Below, piece after piece: positions 45,445 to 57,400 of a stretch of DNA of 64,000 nucleotides. The notes under the pieces were generated by a model, which had not been told where the DNA came from, did not search any database, and saw only the letters and a program-made list of their open reading frames with translations. A program made the translations under genes and the position numbers. The stretch is from Haliotis asinina (lineage: Eukaryota; Mollusca; Gastropoda; Lepetellida; Haliotidae). Location: assembly GCF_037392515.1 (NCBI RefSeq), contig NC_090288.1, positions 7,929,501-7,993,500 of the forward strand, written 5' to 3'. Numbering within the stretch: position 1 is the stretch's first letter; every line of letters begins with the position of its first letter.

Positions 45445-45612
45445 GTAGAATAGGTCTTCAGCAACCTATGCTTGTCACAAAAGACGACTTGGTTGACACG
45501 GCATCACATCCCAGTTTGATGGACTGTCTGATCCACTCGATTATTTTACAGTCTGCCGCCATATAGCTGGAATATAGCTGAGTGCGGCTTAAAATTATAC
45601 TGACCCACTGTT
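45445..45612 (+). repeat. Family B copy with internal deletion
   Basis: GGGTAGAATAGGTCTTCAGC, AACCTATGCTTGTCACAAAA, GACTTGGTTGACACGGC, CCACTCGATTATTTTACAGT and GGAATATAGCTGAGTGCGGC. The 'AACGGGATCGGGTGG' block is deleted. Confidence 0.75.
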
Positions 45613-45699
45613 GCTAAAGATTTTCCTCGTTACATCAAGGATCCGAGTGATTCCGAACGTGGAACATTCGGATACTAAGATGGATACATTCACTACTGA

Positions 45700-45905
45700 A
45701 GATCCTGAAGATCTGGATTAGAACTGATCTTCAGTAACCCATTTTTGCCGTAAGAGGAGACTAACGGGATCGGGTGGTCAAACTTCCTGACTTGGTTGGC
45801 ATATGTCATCTCAACATATATAGTTACGTAGATTAATGCTCCTTCTGGTAATCACTGGATTGTCTGTTCTAAACTGAATTATTTACAGACCCCCGCCATA
45901 TAACC
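45700..45905 (+). repeat. Family B copy, 3'-truncated
   Basis: GATCTGGATTAGAACTGATC, GACTAACGGGATCGGGTGGT, GTAATCACTGGATTGTCTG and TTTACAGACCCCCGCCATAT. Ends abruptly before the tail, about 90 bases after the previous copy ends. Confidence 0.75.
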
Positions 45906-46133
45906 AACCATCGCTACCATAGCTGTGTTACGGAAATGACGTCAGTACGTCCATTAATATAATCTCTGATTTGATTGGTGATATTCAGACACAATGGAAG
46001 CCATGGAAGCGATTCGTGAAGGGTATCTGTCATAACAGTGCGACACAGATGTTCGTCATCATCAAAAAAGTATGTTCTCTAACTTCTAATGAGTAGTATA
46101 TAATTTCTCTTATAATTAGTCACTTTTATTTGG

Positions 46134-46290
46134 TTAGCAGAGTGCTTAAAGCGGTTGCTTGTCACGTCGAAAGCACGGGTTCGATTCTCACATGGGTTCA
46201 TTTGAAGCCCATATCCGGTGTTCCCCGCCGCGATATTGCTTGAATATTGCTAAAGACACGTGACGTGAAACCATACTCACTACTTCACTG
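46134..46290 (+). repeat. SINE family A
   Basis: GTTAGCAGAGTGCTTAAAGC, CACGGGTTCGATTCTCACAT (B box), GGTGTTCCCCGCCGCGATAT and CGTGAAACCATACTCAC. A family B element starts at its tail. Confidence 0.85.
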
Positions 46291-46563
46291 ACCCGTGAAA
46301 GTCCGGGGTAGAATAGGCCATCAGCAACCCATGCTTGCCATAAAAGGCGACTATGCTTGTCGTAAGAGGCGACTGACGGGATTGGATGGTCAGGCTTGCT
46401 GACTTGGTTGACACATGTGATCGGTTCCCAATTGCACAGATCAATGCTCATGTTGTTGGTCACCGGATTGTCTGGTCCAGACTCGATTATTTACAGACCG
46501 CTGTCAAATAGCTGGAAATAGTCCCGCTGAGTGCGGGGTAAAACTAAACTCTCTCACTCACTC
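46291..46563 (+). repeat. Family B, full length
   Basis: CTGACCCGTGAAAGTCCGGG, then a partly duplicated 'GGCGACTATGCTTG / GGCGACTGACGG', GATTATTTACAGACCGCTGT and TGAGTGCGGGGTAAAACTAA, then the ACTCACTC tail. Probably inserted into the family A tail. Confidence 0.85.
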
Positions 46564-46691
46564 GCTAATTCACTGCTTTCATCAAAAGTTAAAGAACCCC
46601 ATATGGCTGTAAAGGTCGAATTCGTTGATTCAGTCAACTCGAACCCTCGCAACTCGTTCATTCTGCCTCTGGTATCACAGATTCTCAAGGG

Positions 46692-46823
46692 GCGGTGGGG
46701 CAAGCCTGGGGATTAAAGCGTTCGACGGGTTCAGTGTCTGACGCTTGTATCTTATGTCCCCGCTGTGATGTTGAAGGAATAATACCAAAGGCGGCGTAAA
46801 GTTAAACTCACTCATTCACAGAT
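46692..46823 (+). repeat. SINE family A
   Basis: GGTGGGGCAAGCCTGGGGAT, AAAGCGTTCGACGGGTTCAG, GTCCCCGCTGTGATGTTGAA, GGCGGCGTAAAGTTAAACTC and ACTCATTCAC. Moderately diverged. Confidence 0.75.
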
Positions 46824-46971
46824 TCTCATGACGTAAGATTCTGCTTTAAGGAAAACGTATAAGTAATTTGTGAAAATGTGAAAACAGTGTTTATATATGG
46901 AAAGTGACGTAATTTTTTACACTACATGCGCCGTTAAGGAAAATTAATACATACATTGTGAAACCAGTTTT

Positions 46972-47022
46972 CAATGTATGGAATATTGATTAAAGCGGCG
47001 TAAAATTATTTACATTCACTGG
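46972..47022 (+). repeat. Isolated SINE tail
   Basis: TGTATGGAATATTGATTAAA, GCGGCGTAAAATTATTTACA and TTCACT. Only the shared 3' tail is present, with no recognisable head. Confidence 0.55.
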
Positions 47023-48149
47023 CACACAGTATGCGCCCGATTAACCCGGATGTTACTGTTATAATTATTTAGGATTTGATTAATACACATGCACTACTCA
47101 CATTATACGTGAACCATGCGACTATCCAGAATATAATGTGTAAAACAATATCACTATTTCTACAAATCTAAAACAGTAAGCGATAACATAAAGATACTTG
47201 GTTATACAAAGAGTGATTGATTCCCAGTAGGCCAAAAATGTAACCACAAAACAGTTTAATTCAAAATTTATTTTAAAATTATTTAAAAGGTTGTATCATT
47301 TTATTCCCTGGGGCAAAGAACACAAACTTTGTTTCCCATTCTGAATGGACCGCCTATTTCAATATTTAACTTCCGCTTGAAGCGTTGATTGTGTGTTATT
47401 TTAATTTGTCAGAATATGACTGGGACTTTCAAATCTGTCCACTTTTAGTTCAAAATGAATTTGTTAAAACTGAACATCGTTTCATCACAAAATGCATATT
47501 TGTTTAGAGTGAATCGTTTCGCTGTGATTGATTTCTTTTTTGTCAAAGAACCAATATAACATGTTTGAAATTAGCCTAATTCTTGTTCCAGCTGATTATT
47601 CAAGCGTTCACGTGATATGAAAGATATAAAGAAAAACATTAATCTCGATAATTTAAAGAAAGAATTCACTCGGCAGTAAAACTTCAATAATTGATAAAAA
47701 TGTGATTTAGATAGTTTTAGATGGTGTGAACTAGTGACATTTTGCTTTCTGTTGTTTACAATGGAGCAAACGAGGCGTCGACTGTTTTGAAATATGTTGT
47801 TTTAACAACACTAACAAGCCCAGTGCAGTTTCATTTGGATTTGAGCGAAAACACATATTTCAAGATCGTATCATAATTCATCCGAATAAAGCGTGAAAAA
47901 TAAACGACAATTGTTGACAATAGCTTCAAACATTATCAACGACAATGAATGGCAGGCGTTTGAAGTTTGGTAATAATGTTTTAGGTAAAAACATAAATTA
48001 CAGTTGTTCGTATTTGCTATAATTAAAAAAGTAATGACGTTTCGTCGCTGACAATTTGTTTTCAGTAATTGTGCTTGATATGTTATGAAACAACTAAAAA
48101 AGTAGAAAAATACATCAGTCATTATGTGAGTCATAAGATCGCCTCATTT

Positions 48150-48235
48150 GCCTAACAACATACTCATTAAAACACAAACTCCGACGTCATGTGCCTGACA
48201 ACGTGTTCATTAGAACACAAGCGTCGACGTCATGC
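48150..48235. promoter_or_regulatory. 43-bp direct duplication with two CRE-like sites
   Basis: Units 48150-48192 and 48193-48235 match at 34 of 43 positions by direct comparison. Each contains TCATTA-AACACAA and ends with CGACGTCATG. The GACGTCA cores (CREB/ATF type) are fully conserved and lie exactly 43 bases apart, about four helical turns. Confidence 0.6.
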
Positions 48236-48639
48236 GATTTCTATCAAAACCTGAATTATGATTAAATGATTATTTCTGAGTTCAATGTTGTGCATTGCAT
48301 AATTCATAATATTCAAAACTGATCATGACAGTGAGCCATTGTGGCAACAATTACTTTTTGAATCAATTTTAATAGTATCCATGACAACCGGTAGCCTAAA
48401 AGTTCGGAATATCCCTTTCAAGGTGGGTAATTCGGGGCATAAATACTGAAAAAATCTAGTTGCCATTGCTAGTAGAAGCGTCAGCACAAGCAGCTAGGCA
48501 AGAAGAGCCGAAGTAGAATCGATTAAATTCTGATTGTATTAAGATCGCTTCTAACTTTACCTTCCCTTTAATATCAATCCCGTAGAGGATTTGAGTCTTA
48601 ATAACTCGAGAGTCCAGAGGAGTAATTTAGAAGAATGGA

Positions 48640-48720
48640 TATTAATGTTGCTGACAGTTAATTACTCGTAATTGACACAGCAATGGATATCGCACAAGTC
48701 TTATAATTACTAGTAATAGT
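48640..48720. promoter_or_regulatory. Cluster of TAAT-core palindromes
   Basis: TAATTAC at 48659 and GTAATTG at 48668 face each other. ATTACTAGTAAT at 48706-48717 is a perfect 12-base palindrome. Such paired TAAT cores are typical of homeodomain dimers, but the AT richness raises chance matches. Confidence 0.35.
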
Positions 48721-49025
48721 GGACATGGGTCTCTCTGGACGGTGGTCACCCGGCCGGACGCTAATGTTCATTACTGTTCCACTGTTTGGGGACAAGGTTT
48801 AGGTGTTCGGAACAAATGGTCACACACATTGTGTGTCGGTTAGATTGACCTGTCGTCTTAAGTTAGATCTTCTTTGATAATTTTACATGACCTTTAACAT
48901 GGTGTAAATAATCCCAGAATACATCCCCTGGTGTTGGTGATTGTACATGCCGAAGCTTTGTGTTCCTCTATCACTCTGGTCAGGCACCCCATGCTTCCAG
49001 ATTCGTATCGTTTATGGTCTTGTCC

Positions 49026-49246
49026 TTGTTTAACACCGCAATAACCGAACTCTATGGCGGTGGTCTGTAAATAATCGAGTCTGGACCAGAAAATCCAATG
49101 ATCAACAGTATGAGAAATGGTCTAAGCAGTTGGGATGCGATGACATGTGTCAACCAAGCCAGTGAGCCTGACCACCCGATCCCTTCAGTCGCCTCTTACG
49201 ACAAGCATGGGTTGCTGAAGATCAACGCTAACCCGGATCTTCACAG
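49026..49246 (-). repeat. Family B copy
   Basis: The plus strand: TTTAACACCGCAATAACCGA, ATGGCGGTGGTCTGTAAATA, ATCGAGTCTGGACCAGAAAA, CCTGACCACCCGATCCCTTC, GTCGCCTCTTACGACAAGCA and CCCGGATCTTCACAGG. Nearly complete and little diverged. Confidence 0.85.
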
Positions 49247-49544
49247 GACATGTTGTCAAGGGTTTCTCATACGTGGAAAACACATCACTTTATTTCTTTG
49301 AATATATTTTCGACTGCACATAATCGAACATGGGTTCGTTTCCTGAAAGGAGTAGGGCAATCTGACCAGAAATTGCGCCAAAGTGTTATTGACCTTTGAT
49401 CCTTCGGAACAGCCTGGGACGTAGCTCACTCCTATCCAATAGTTTATCCTTTATGTATTTCCCTTTATGACTGCATAAATTCATATAGTCGCTCTATAAT
49501 TCGCAACTTGATATTATATTTGACGTTTGATATGTAACGGTCAA

Positions 49545-49802
49545 AGGGTGGGTCAGTAGACTAAGCCGTAGATGCAATCTTTTGTTGAGTTGTGTTACTT
49601 GGGAACTGTACATACCTGTGATTGTGGGTTCGAATCGCGGTTCGTCCCCATGTGACTAGGTTTGACAGCGCCATATCTGTGTGAGTGGTTTTCGCCATAC
49701 GGTAAACGTATGCATTACTTCGGGTTTTCCTCCCACATTAAGCAGACGCATCTGCACAGAACTGTAATTCTGATCAAAGCGGCGATAAACCCTACTCACT
49801 TA
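49545..49802 (+). repeat. SINE family D
   Basis: A second tRNA-headed family: GGTCAGTAGACTAAGCCG (A-box region), GTGGGTTCGAATCGCGGTTC (B box), then GGTTTTCCTCCCACATTAAG. It ends TCAAAGCGGCGATAAACCCT and ACTCACTTA. The body differs from family A, but the last 25 bases resemble the shared tail. Confidence 0.75.
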
Positions 49803-50004
49803 CCAACACGTCAGTACGTCAATATGTGTCTACTACAGTAAATCCGATTTCTCCAGCAAATAAAGACTAAGACAGGCAACCGTGACAACTCGTGTGTTGA
49901 GGTCGCAATTACTCTGTGATCTGCCACAAGAAAAAGATAATGAAAATACCGATTAAATGGTTGAACACATTTACCACTGACTCGAAATGGCCGACTCTCG
50001 TCAT

Positions 50005-50031
50005 CACGTGATAGATAAAGGGATGCACGTG
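50005..50031. promoter_or_regulatory. Two CACGTG E-boxes 21 bp apart with a GATA word between
   Basis: TCACGTGAT at 50004 and GCACGTGAT at 50025, centre spacing 21 bases (two helical turns), separated by AGATAAAG. CACGTG is bound by bHLH-zip factors such as USF, Max or TFEB/MITF. Function is not shown. Confidence 0.4.
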
Positions 50032-51229
50032 ATTTGTTGCCAGATCATTAGGATTTGATTGGTCCCAGCCAACAACTTACTCTGTGGTTAGATAAATGTA
50101 TACAAATTGCCTTTTCAGATTGAATCTTTTTGTCGGGTGATTATAATGTGCTTTGTTCTTTTCTCACTTATAGCTGATGACTGAGTATGGTTTGTGATAA
50201 CCAATGTTTAAACATGTGATAAGAGATTGTTTCGCTAGTTTGACTTTTTACTGTATGATTAAGGGGCGAAAGGTTTTGGATCAAGATCACCTGTCATTCC
50301 AGTTACTTCTGCAGAACCATACATTTCAAAATATCTCTACGAACCGAGTATTTAAACTATTTAACCGAAATTTAAACAATGTCCTCTATATGACTTTCAG
50401 TTCAATTTCTTGATCTCAAGAATCAAATGCACAATTAATAATTCCCGAAGATATTTTTTATCAAATGTCAGGCTCCATTTTAACATTCACATTCCCATTC
50501 ACACACCCATCCGACCACCAAACCACCCCGTAATTTGAAACACTCACTCACTCGTGTGCTATGTAAACACTTGGCGGAATTCCCAAGTCACTCGCCATCA
50601 AAGACCCGCGCTCTAAATGTTGCATTCTGCTAAATTAGACCACAGGGTCTCCTTCATCCTGTATGCCCAGCGTTTGCCAGGATGAGACTCAGGCTGTAGT
50701 CACTCGATTGTTTTCTCTGGACACATAATTACTGAACCACTCAAACCTTACTCACAATAAGATCATCTCCTTACCACTAATTCTTGACCAGCGGTCGCCG
50801 TGTCCGGACTATGAGTCAGCACGGTGGTCAGGGCTTGTGTGACCCCTCACTCTCCCTCAGGTGACGCAAACACAATTACTGATGACACTAAGGAAATAAC
50901 CTTTTCCCCGAGTCATAGGGGCATGTCATGTCCATTAGGGGAGGCAGGAATCGTATTCATGACTGAATATACTGCTTCCATGTTAACATACTTTAGTTCA
51001 GTTGTGTATGGGAAGACACACTGAACTAATTACTGTAATTTGCGAATGAACTTTTAAGCACAAATTAGCTTGTATTATTTTGTTTATTAACATTTTTTTA
51101 TTTTAACCGTTGTTATGATACTGTCAGTATGATTGTGAATTCTGTTGTCATGTCTCGTACCTAGTGTAGCGGATAGAGCGTCAGCTCTGGGCTAGGTTCG
51201 ATTCCCTGCTGGCTTCTTACACAAATGGT

Positions 51230-51426
51230 TAGTTTGTTGTTTAACATCGCATTCAGCAATATTCCAGCCATGGCGGTGGTGCGTAAATAATCGAGTCTGG
51301 ACCACACAGTCCAGTGATCAACATGTGTCAACCAAGTCAGCTAGCCTGACCACCCGGTCCTATTAGACGCCTCTAGTGACAAATATGCATGGTTAGATCT
51401 ATTCAAACCCGGATCTTCACGGGTTC
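51230..51426 (-). repeat. Family B copy after a tRNA-like head
   Basis: The plus strand: TTAACATCGCATTCAGCAAT, GGCGGTGGTGCGTAAATAAT, CGAGTCTGGACCACACAGTC, CCTGACCACCCGGTCCTATT and CCCGGATCTTCACGGGTTCT. A separate tRNA-like word (GTAGCGGATAGAGCG ... AGGTTCGATTCCC) lies just upstream at 51170-51210. Confidence 0.8.
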
Positions 51427-54400
51427 TCACCAAAAGTCCCCAGTCGTGTCTTACCTAAATAATTTGGTACTGGCATAGCAACTCAGAGGACTGCCACATA
51501 AAGACCGGCAATATTGATAGCTTCCATACATGTCCATGTACTTCGCTAAATACTTGCAGTAAAATTAACCGACCATACATGTTTATTACGTTTAACTAGC
51601 ATACATTAAAATACATTACAGCAGTTTGCAATCAGGTTTAAGCTATTTGGTCTGTCAATAGCGACCGAGAAAAAACGGACTAGTTTCAAACAATTGCAAC
51701 ATTGTTTTACACAATCAACAGATAAAAAATAAAGAAATCAGCACCATCCTATTCCATAAGAAACCCATGTGAGTCATGTGATTATTTTCTAAACTTGTCA
51801 GCTATCAAATAGATCAGTCATATCAGATGTAGCCGTAATTGTTCAATCTGCACCTATCGAGGGCTTTGCATCCAAGGCTGCTGAAAGGATGTTTACACGA
51901 AAACGAGGCTGATGAGTCATGCGCAGTTCAAATTTAGCGCCGGGGAGAAGAATGCTCTTAGCTGGCCAGTTAACGCTCCGTTAAGTGGAATAGTGATACA
52001 TCCACCTGGGGACTGGGTTCGAGCCTGACGTTAAGAGCGTGGTTGGAGGGCACATCAACAAGTCAGGAGTGTCGAGAGACCTTCGAGAAGAGGTCTTCGA
52101 CTCTAATGAGGATGAAATCGCCTCATCTGGTTGTTCTGCCTCCAGGGGAAGAATCTGATCGCCATTCTGATGCATGCATTGTGTTAAATTGCAACACAAA
52201 ACTGTGGATCACCATGTGTGCTTGTGTCAAACAAGAACATCTGATTCGTTTTTATCTAACAAAACCGGTCCTTGTAACATTTTTTACAATAATATATGAA
52301 CAAAATTATTCCAAAGAACAGCAATATATTGACTTTTTAGCCGCTTCATTATTTGCTTAGCGTCGCTGGACATGGAAAATAACATTAGAAGCTATATTGG
52401 TTCGTTTGAAGGGAGACGTTTTTAAAGACTGAAATAGGGAAACATTTAATTAAACCGAGTTCCAAAGCTGCAACTTAGGTTTCGTTCCGTCAAGTTTGTT
52501 TTGATATTGGCCGTGAAGTCAATGTTGGTTCTCAGATTGTAATGGCTGCTTGTGACCGTTTTGAAGTGTGCTGTCACATTCAGTGCCAAAGGAGGGATAT
52601 TGAGGAAGGTCTGGGATCTGACAGGCCGCAATTGAAGTTGTCTCAACACCATGGTTACGTGATCAAAATATGTTGTCTTGACTGAACCTGTTATAAGGGT
52701 GTTGCAAACTGTCGTGAGTGTTGGACTTTATCAAATAAGACGCTCGTCTATTTGTAAATGTATTGTAAACCCTTACACAATAGTTTTATAAATGACAACA
52801 ATATATTCCTGGTAGGAGACACTGTCGATCATACATTGGTGTAATATTGCTGTAATATATTACCTCGAGCCTGTGTTGCATTGTCCTGAGTAAACTGTCT
52901 GATCTGGGTTGTTCAATGTCTGAGCAGCATCTAAACTGAACTATATTATCTTAAGTATTTTGTCTGAACAGTGTTGCCTGATAAGCCTCGTCTGAGCTAT
53001 ATATTCTTTAGTACACTGGCTGAACTGCATTGTTTGAAATACCCTCTGACACCTTCTTAAGTACACTGTCTAAACTGCTTGCCCGAACTATTTCATTTGA
53101 CTACACCCTCATCAGTTCTTTGTCTGAACGGCATTGTCTGAAACACACTTTATTGTCAGAGGTACTAGTACCTTATATGCATTGTCTGCAATACCTTGTA
53201 TGAACCGCATTGTCTTGAATAAACCGTCTCAGCTGTCTCGTTTGTCCATTACGAAAGCTACAATCAGACCTCTTTATAGGACAGTCCGTACTATTTCACT
53301 AATTACAAAACAAAGTCGATAAAACAGCTGTAATACAAAATGACAACCTACAGCGGAAATCTTGGTTATTTTCATTATCAAAGCACAAAAGTGTGTGACA
53401 GTTGTTGTATTAACCCATCAGACACAGTGATGCATGCATATCATTCCAATTAAATCTGGATTGATGTGACGCAACAAACGGAATGTCATTTTCGAGACGA
53501 CAAAGGTCACGACCCATGTCCAGGGGGAGACAACTGAAACAACGAAACTCAATCATTTTATCGCCATTTCCGTCCAGAGTTGACCACAGGAAATAAAATC
53601 AATTTATTTCAATGTTATGAGCAACGAACAAGAGCTTTCGCTCATGATTCTTTCCCCATTAAAGTCCTGTCTCGACGTCGTTTGACGTTAAATGACATGA
53701 GCCACAACGTCTCGCCTTCAGACGGCGTCATGGGGTGACATGGACAACCTTCAGGTCAGTGGTCAAAGTAACTGCAACAAATTTTGTCGACCAGTGACAT
53801 AAAAACTACCCTCTCTCTTCCGCACGTGGCGCGATTGTGATTAATATCTGGAATTGTCGCCGTCACTCTATCTGGCCGACGTTCCTGATTTGGCTAATAG
53901 ATTTATTATAGAAAAGGAGTCCTGGGAGTGACCACCAGTCGCACTGGTCTCATTACCCTGATGTACTGTGGTGCCTTGATGGTAGGGGTGCCTCATCAGA
54001 CAGTCATTGCACTAGCAACAGTCTGTTTGCTCAGGCAGCGTGAATGGTCCCCTTCGTCACAATCCTGTTTGTTGACCAAATATTGTAGCAAATCAAATCT
54101 TGAATTTGCATTTGTTACTTTCATATTGTATGGAGTCATGTTATCATATTTTTAATGGTGTCATGTGACACTGGAATCACTTTGGGGAAATTGGTTTCAA
54201 TGGGAATTGTAATCAATTCTGAGGGCTTAATTTGATAGATGGCAATTCGTCCTTGGATACCCAGCTCGGATTGATTACCATTCTTTTTTTCAAGTCTATT
54301 TTAGTGTATTTTATTTCATTTTTGTGTGAGGCTGTGTGTCCTTTAAAACATTCACTGTTTAGTCCAAATGTCTGTACAAATAGAGATTTAAATCATATTT

Positions 54401-57400
54401 TGACTTCTTAGTGACTCTGAAAACGATAAATCAGAAATTAATTATGCATGGACGTTGTCTTATTTTCATGCGTCACTGTGTTGTAATAGCGTGTGTTGAC
54501 TTCTAATCGATAAACCTCGATTATTTTGATAAACAACACCGTCAATAGAAAATGCCTTATCTGAAATTCATTTCTGAAGGAGCAACTCAATTTTAATTGT
54601 GCAGTGACATGAACCCTCAACCACCCCACTCCCTTCAGCCGGGGCAAAAAACAAAATGAAGATCCAGCCCACCTCTGTTCACGAGGCAAGCCTCCCTGGG
54701 CCATGGGAAATCTTTATTGCAAAGTTTACACTTAATTTATTTTGCACATCGAATTTGGGAGGCTCGCATTGTGAAATCGGTGACGCGTTAAGAAAATAGC
54801 CCATGGAGAAAAGGGACCTGTCATGGAGATTCCTGCACATTTAATCATGTCCGTCGGGGACATTTGATGCCGAACACCGCCCCTGATACAAAACTGTTTC
54901 ATTGAAATTACCTTAGACTGTTTCCATGGAAAATTGGTTATTGACTTTTCGGAAATGACCCGGATTTTAGATTTTAATGTTGCGACAAGTTACAACTTGT
55001 GCCGTTTTATCTTGCGACGTAATGTTCAGCATGTAATGTGTCTGTATATATTAATCACTGTGTTCACTTCTTTACACACACGTTGTTATGAGATAAAATG
55101 TTTTCAAAGTTGATGAAAGTTATAAGTCTTGCTGGCATTGTTCTCCGGGATTTGTCACTTTTTGTGGACCAGCGCTGTACAACGTCAGGAAGGCACGCTG
55201 TCCTTGACCTTCAAACGTGTTAAACCATGGCGGTGATTTGATTTGTTTTGATGGCGTTGATGTTATGCACATGTTTATTTCTTTCATTATCAGTTTGGAG
55301 GCAGAGGAGGGGGACGGGAATTCTCTATAGTTTAAGACGGTTTTACACTACCCACTGTGCAAGAACGTGGAACGTGGAAGAACGTGAAACGTTTTCGGAC
55401 AAAGACGTGAACGTTACTATTTGCACATTAATATGAAAAGAGGTGTTGGGTAAGCTTTTAAGCCCAGTAACTGCTCTCCATGGCGTATTTTGGTCTGGAA
55501 TATTGCAAATACCGCATGCTAACTCATTCACTCATTCACTCACTAACTCACAATGTACCGCGAGTTTGTCCGAGTTTTATAACTTGCACTTCTGAACAGC
55601 TTTTCACTAATTGACCAAAACATAAGATACAGACTGCAGATTATCGAAGCCAATATGCTGATGTTGTTTCACCTGAATAAAACAAACTGATGCACATTGT
55701 TTTATAATAAATCATACAGCACAGTGAAAGGTTATCGTTGTCAGACTAGGTGCCACTTGATTAATGGAACAAAGTTCGATGCCACACCGACACAAAATAG
55801 ACCATAACACATTGCAGAGTATGGTGTGTTATACACTGAGCTGAGTTAATGGTTAAGAAGGAATGGCAGCTTGTGGTATTGACTCACTCAATATTCCCGC
55901 TATATGGCGACAGTCTGTACATAACAGTCACGACATTGCAACCCTGTGATTGACGTAATGAACATAGAACTTAGATGGAACGCAACACAAAGTCAGAACA
56001 GCCGAAGCGGCCACGCAACACTTACAATAAGAATGGGTTCGTCTTGGCTTATTCTTACTCGGACCGTTTTGCCGTAACGACTATAAACTCAAATGACAAG
56101 AAACAGTAGTACTATGAAACTATGTACAGTAATATTAATACATTCGCTGAAAGTCCGAACACAACAGCCTTCATGTGAAACTTCCATATTTTGCAGACTT
56201 GGTTGAACTTCAGCGTGATGTTTCACAAGTAATCACAAAGAACTGTAGGTTGACGCTAGTCACCTTCTAACCGCATTAGTACACGACTTTTCAAACTTGT
56301 CAAAAGTTCCAAAACTGAAATTTGAAATTTGATTTATGATGCGTTAACATTAGGAAAATTACAAACTGCCTCACTCAAATATTACATATTAAGTCCACTG
56401 CCTTAAATTTTCCATCTCATACAACTTTTTTGCACGTGATTCCAGTCTTAATGGTAATCCAGTTAAGAAGGCCAAAGCGATCGACATTTTACACCGAATC
56501 TGTTCGGATTTAACTGGTTCAGGGAGTCTTTGCGCGATAGTAGGGTTTCAGGCAGTTAATGTGGTTGGTAGCGCCATCTTTACTTAAACTAATTGCAAAG
56601 CTGGAACGTACCACACTGATAAATGTATTTTTAAGACAAGGACGCTGTCATCACGGGCGGCGCTCGAATTTACGAATTAGCCGAACAAAATGAGATTTCC
56701 CTTGAGTTTTCTAAAAAAATGACAGCTCGGGGACATAGGGTTGTCTCCCTTTCCCGGCATATTGAAATAACAGTGACGCGTGTGTCCCTACTGGTTACCC
56801 AAGTACGGAACATGGTCATTGAATCACTATTTCGATTTGGAAACAATGATATTTAATAACTCCTGCACAATTTATGCCCTATTGTCTAAAATAACTGACA
56901 GTTTTATAGTTTTTGTAGCAAAGGGTATGCGTTATAAATCATAGAGGGAGGGATAGCATTTCTTCCGATAACGACTCAAAGGTCAGAGTTGAGACCGTTG
57001 GACTTGGTGGTTTAATAGTGTCCCGTCACTGGAGCTTTCAGTTATAGATCGGTAAATCACGAAGTGCAGTAACATTTTAAAGCGTTTATCCTATTATTAA
57101 AAAGTGATGATATTGGTGAGAGGATCCGTTTTATTGAAGCCGCATACATACTCCATATGTGATAGTCTATTGACATTCATTTCATTTTTAGTTTTAATCA
57201 CGGAGACGATGACATGTTTGTTGGTAAATATGTAACTTTACAGTAGAAATCTTGAACAAAAACATATTTAATGTTCGTACCAAACGCGATCGAACGCTCG
57301 CGAATGGATGTATGGACAGATGTGCCTCTGAATGTGTGGTGATGGAGTGGAGGCGGGGTGTCCTCCGGGCGGTATGGATCATATTCATTTTAGTGAATGA

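Larger units (their letters stand above)
47023..49025. other. Repeat-poor AT-rich interval with regulatory-type motifs
   Basis: No gene and no SINE was recognised over about 2 kb, directly after a SINE-dense block. It contains the duplicated CRE-type sites at 48150-48235 and the TAAT palindromes near 48660-48717, listed separately. Confidence 0.4.

Noticed and set aside
51160-51222. tRNA-like sequence with GGTTCGATTCCC
   Set aside because: No complete cloverleaf can be drawn; fits a SINE head. The same applies to B boxes at 25070, 30540, 46180, 49630, 58760 and 63450.
52446-52652. 68-codon minus-strand frame
   Set aside because: No domain, and splice sites could not be placed.
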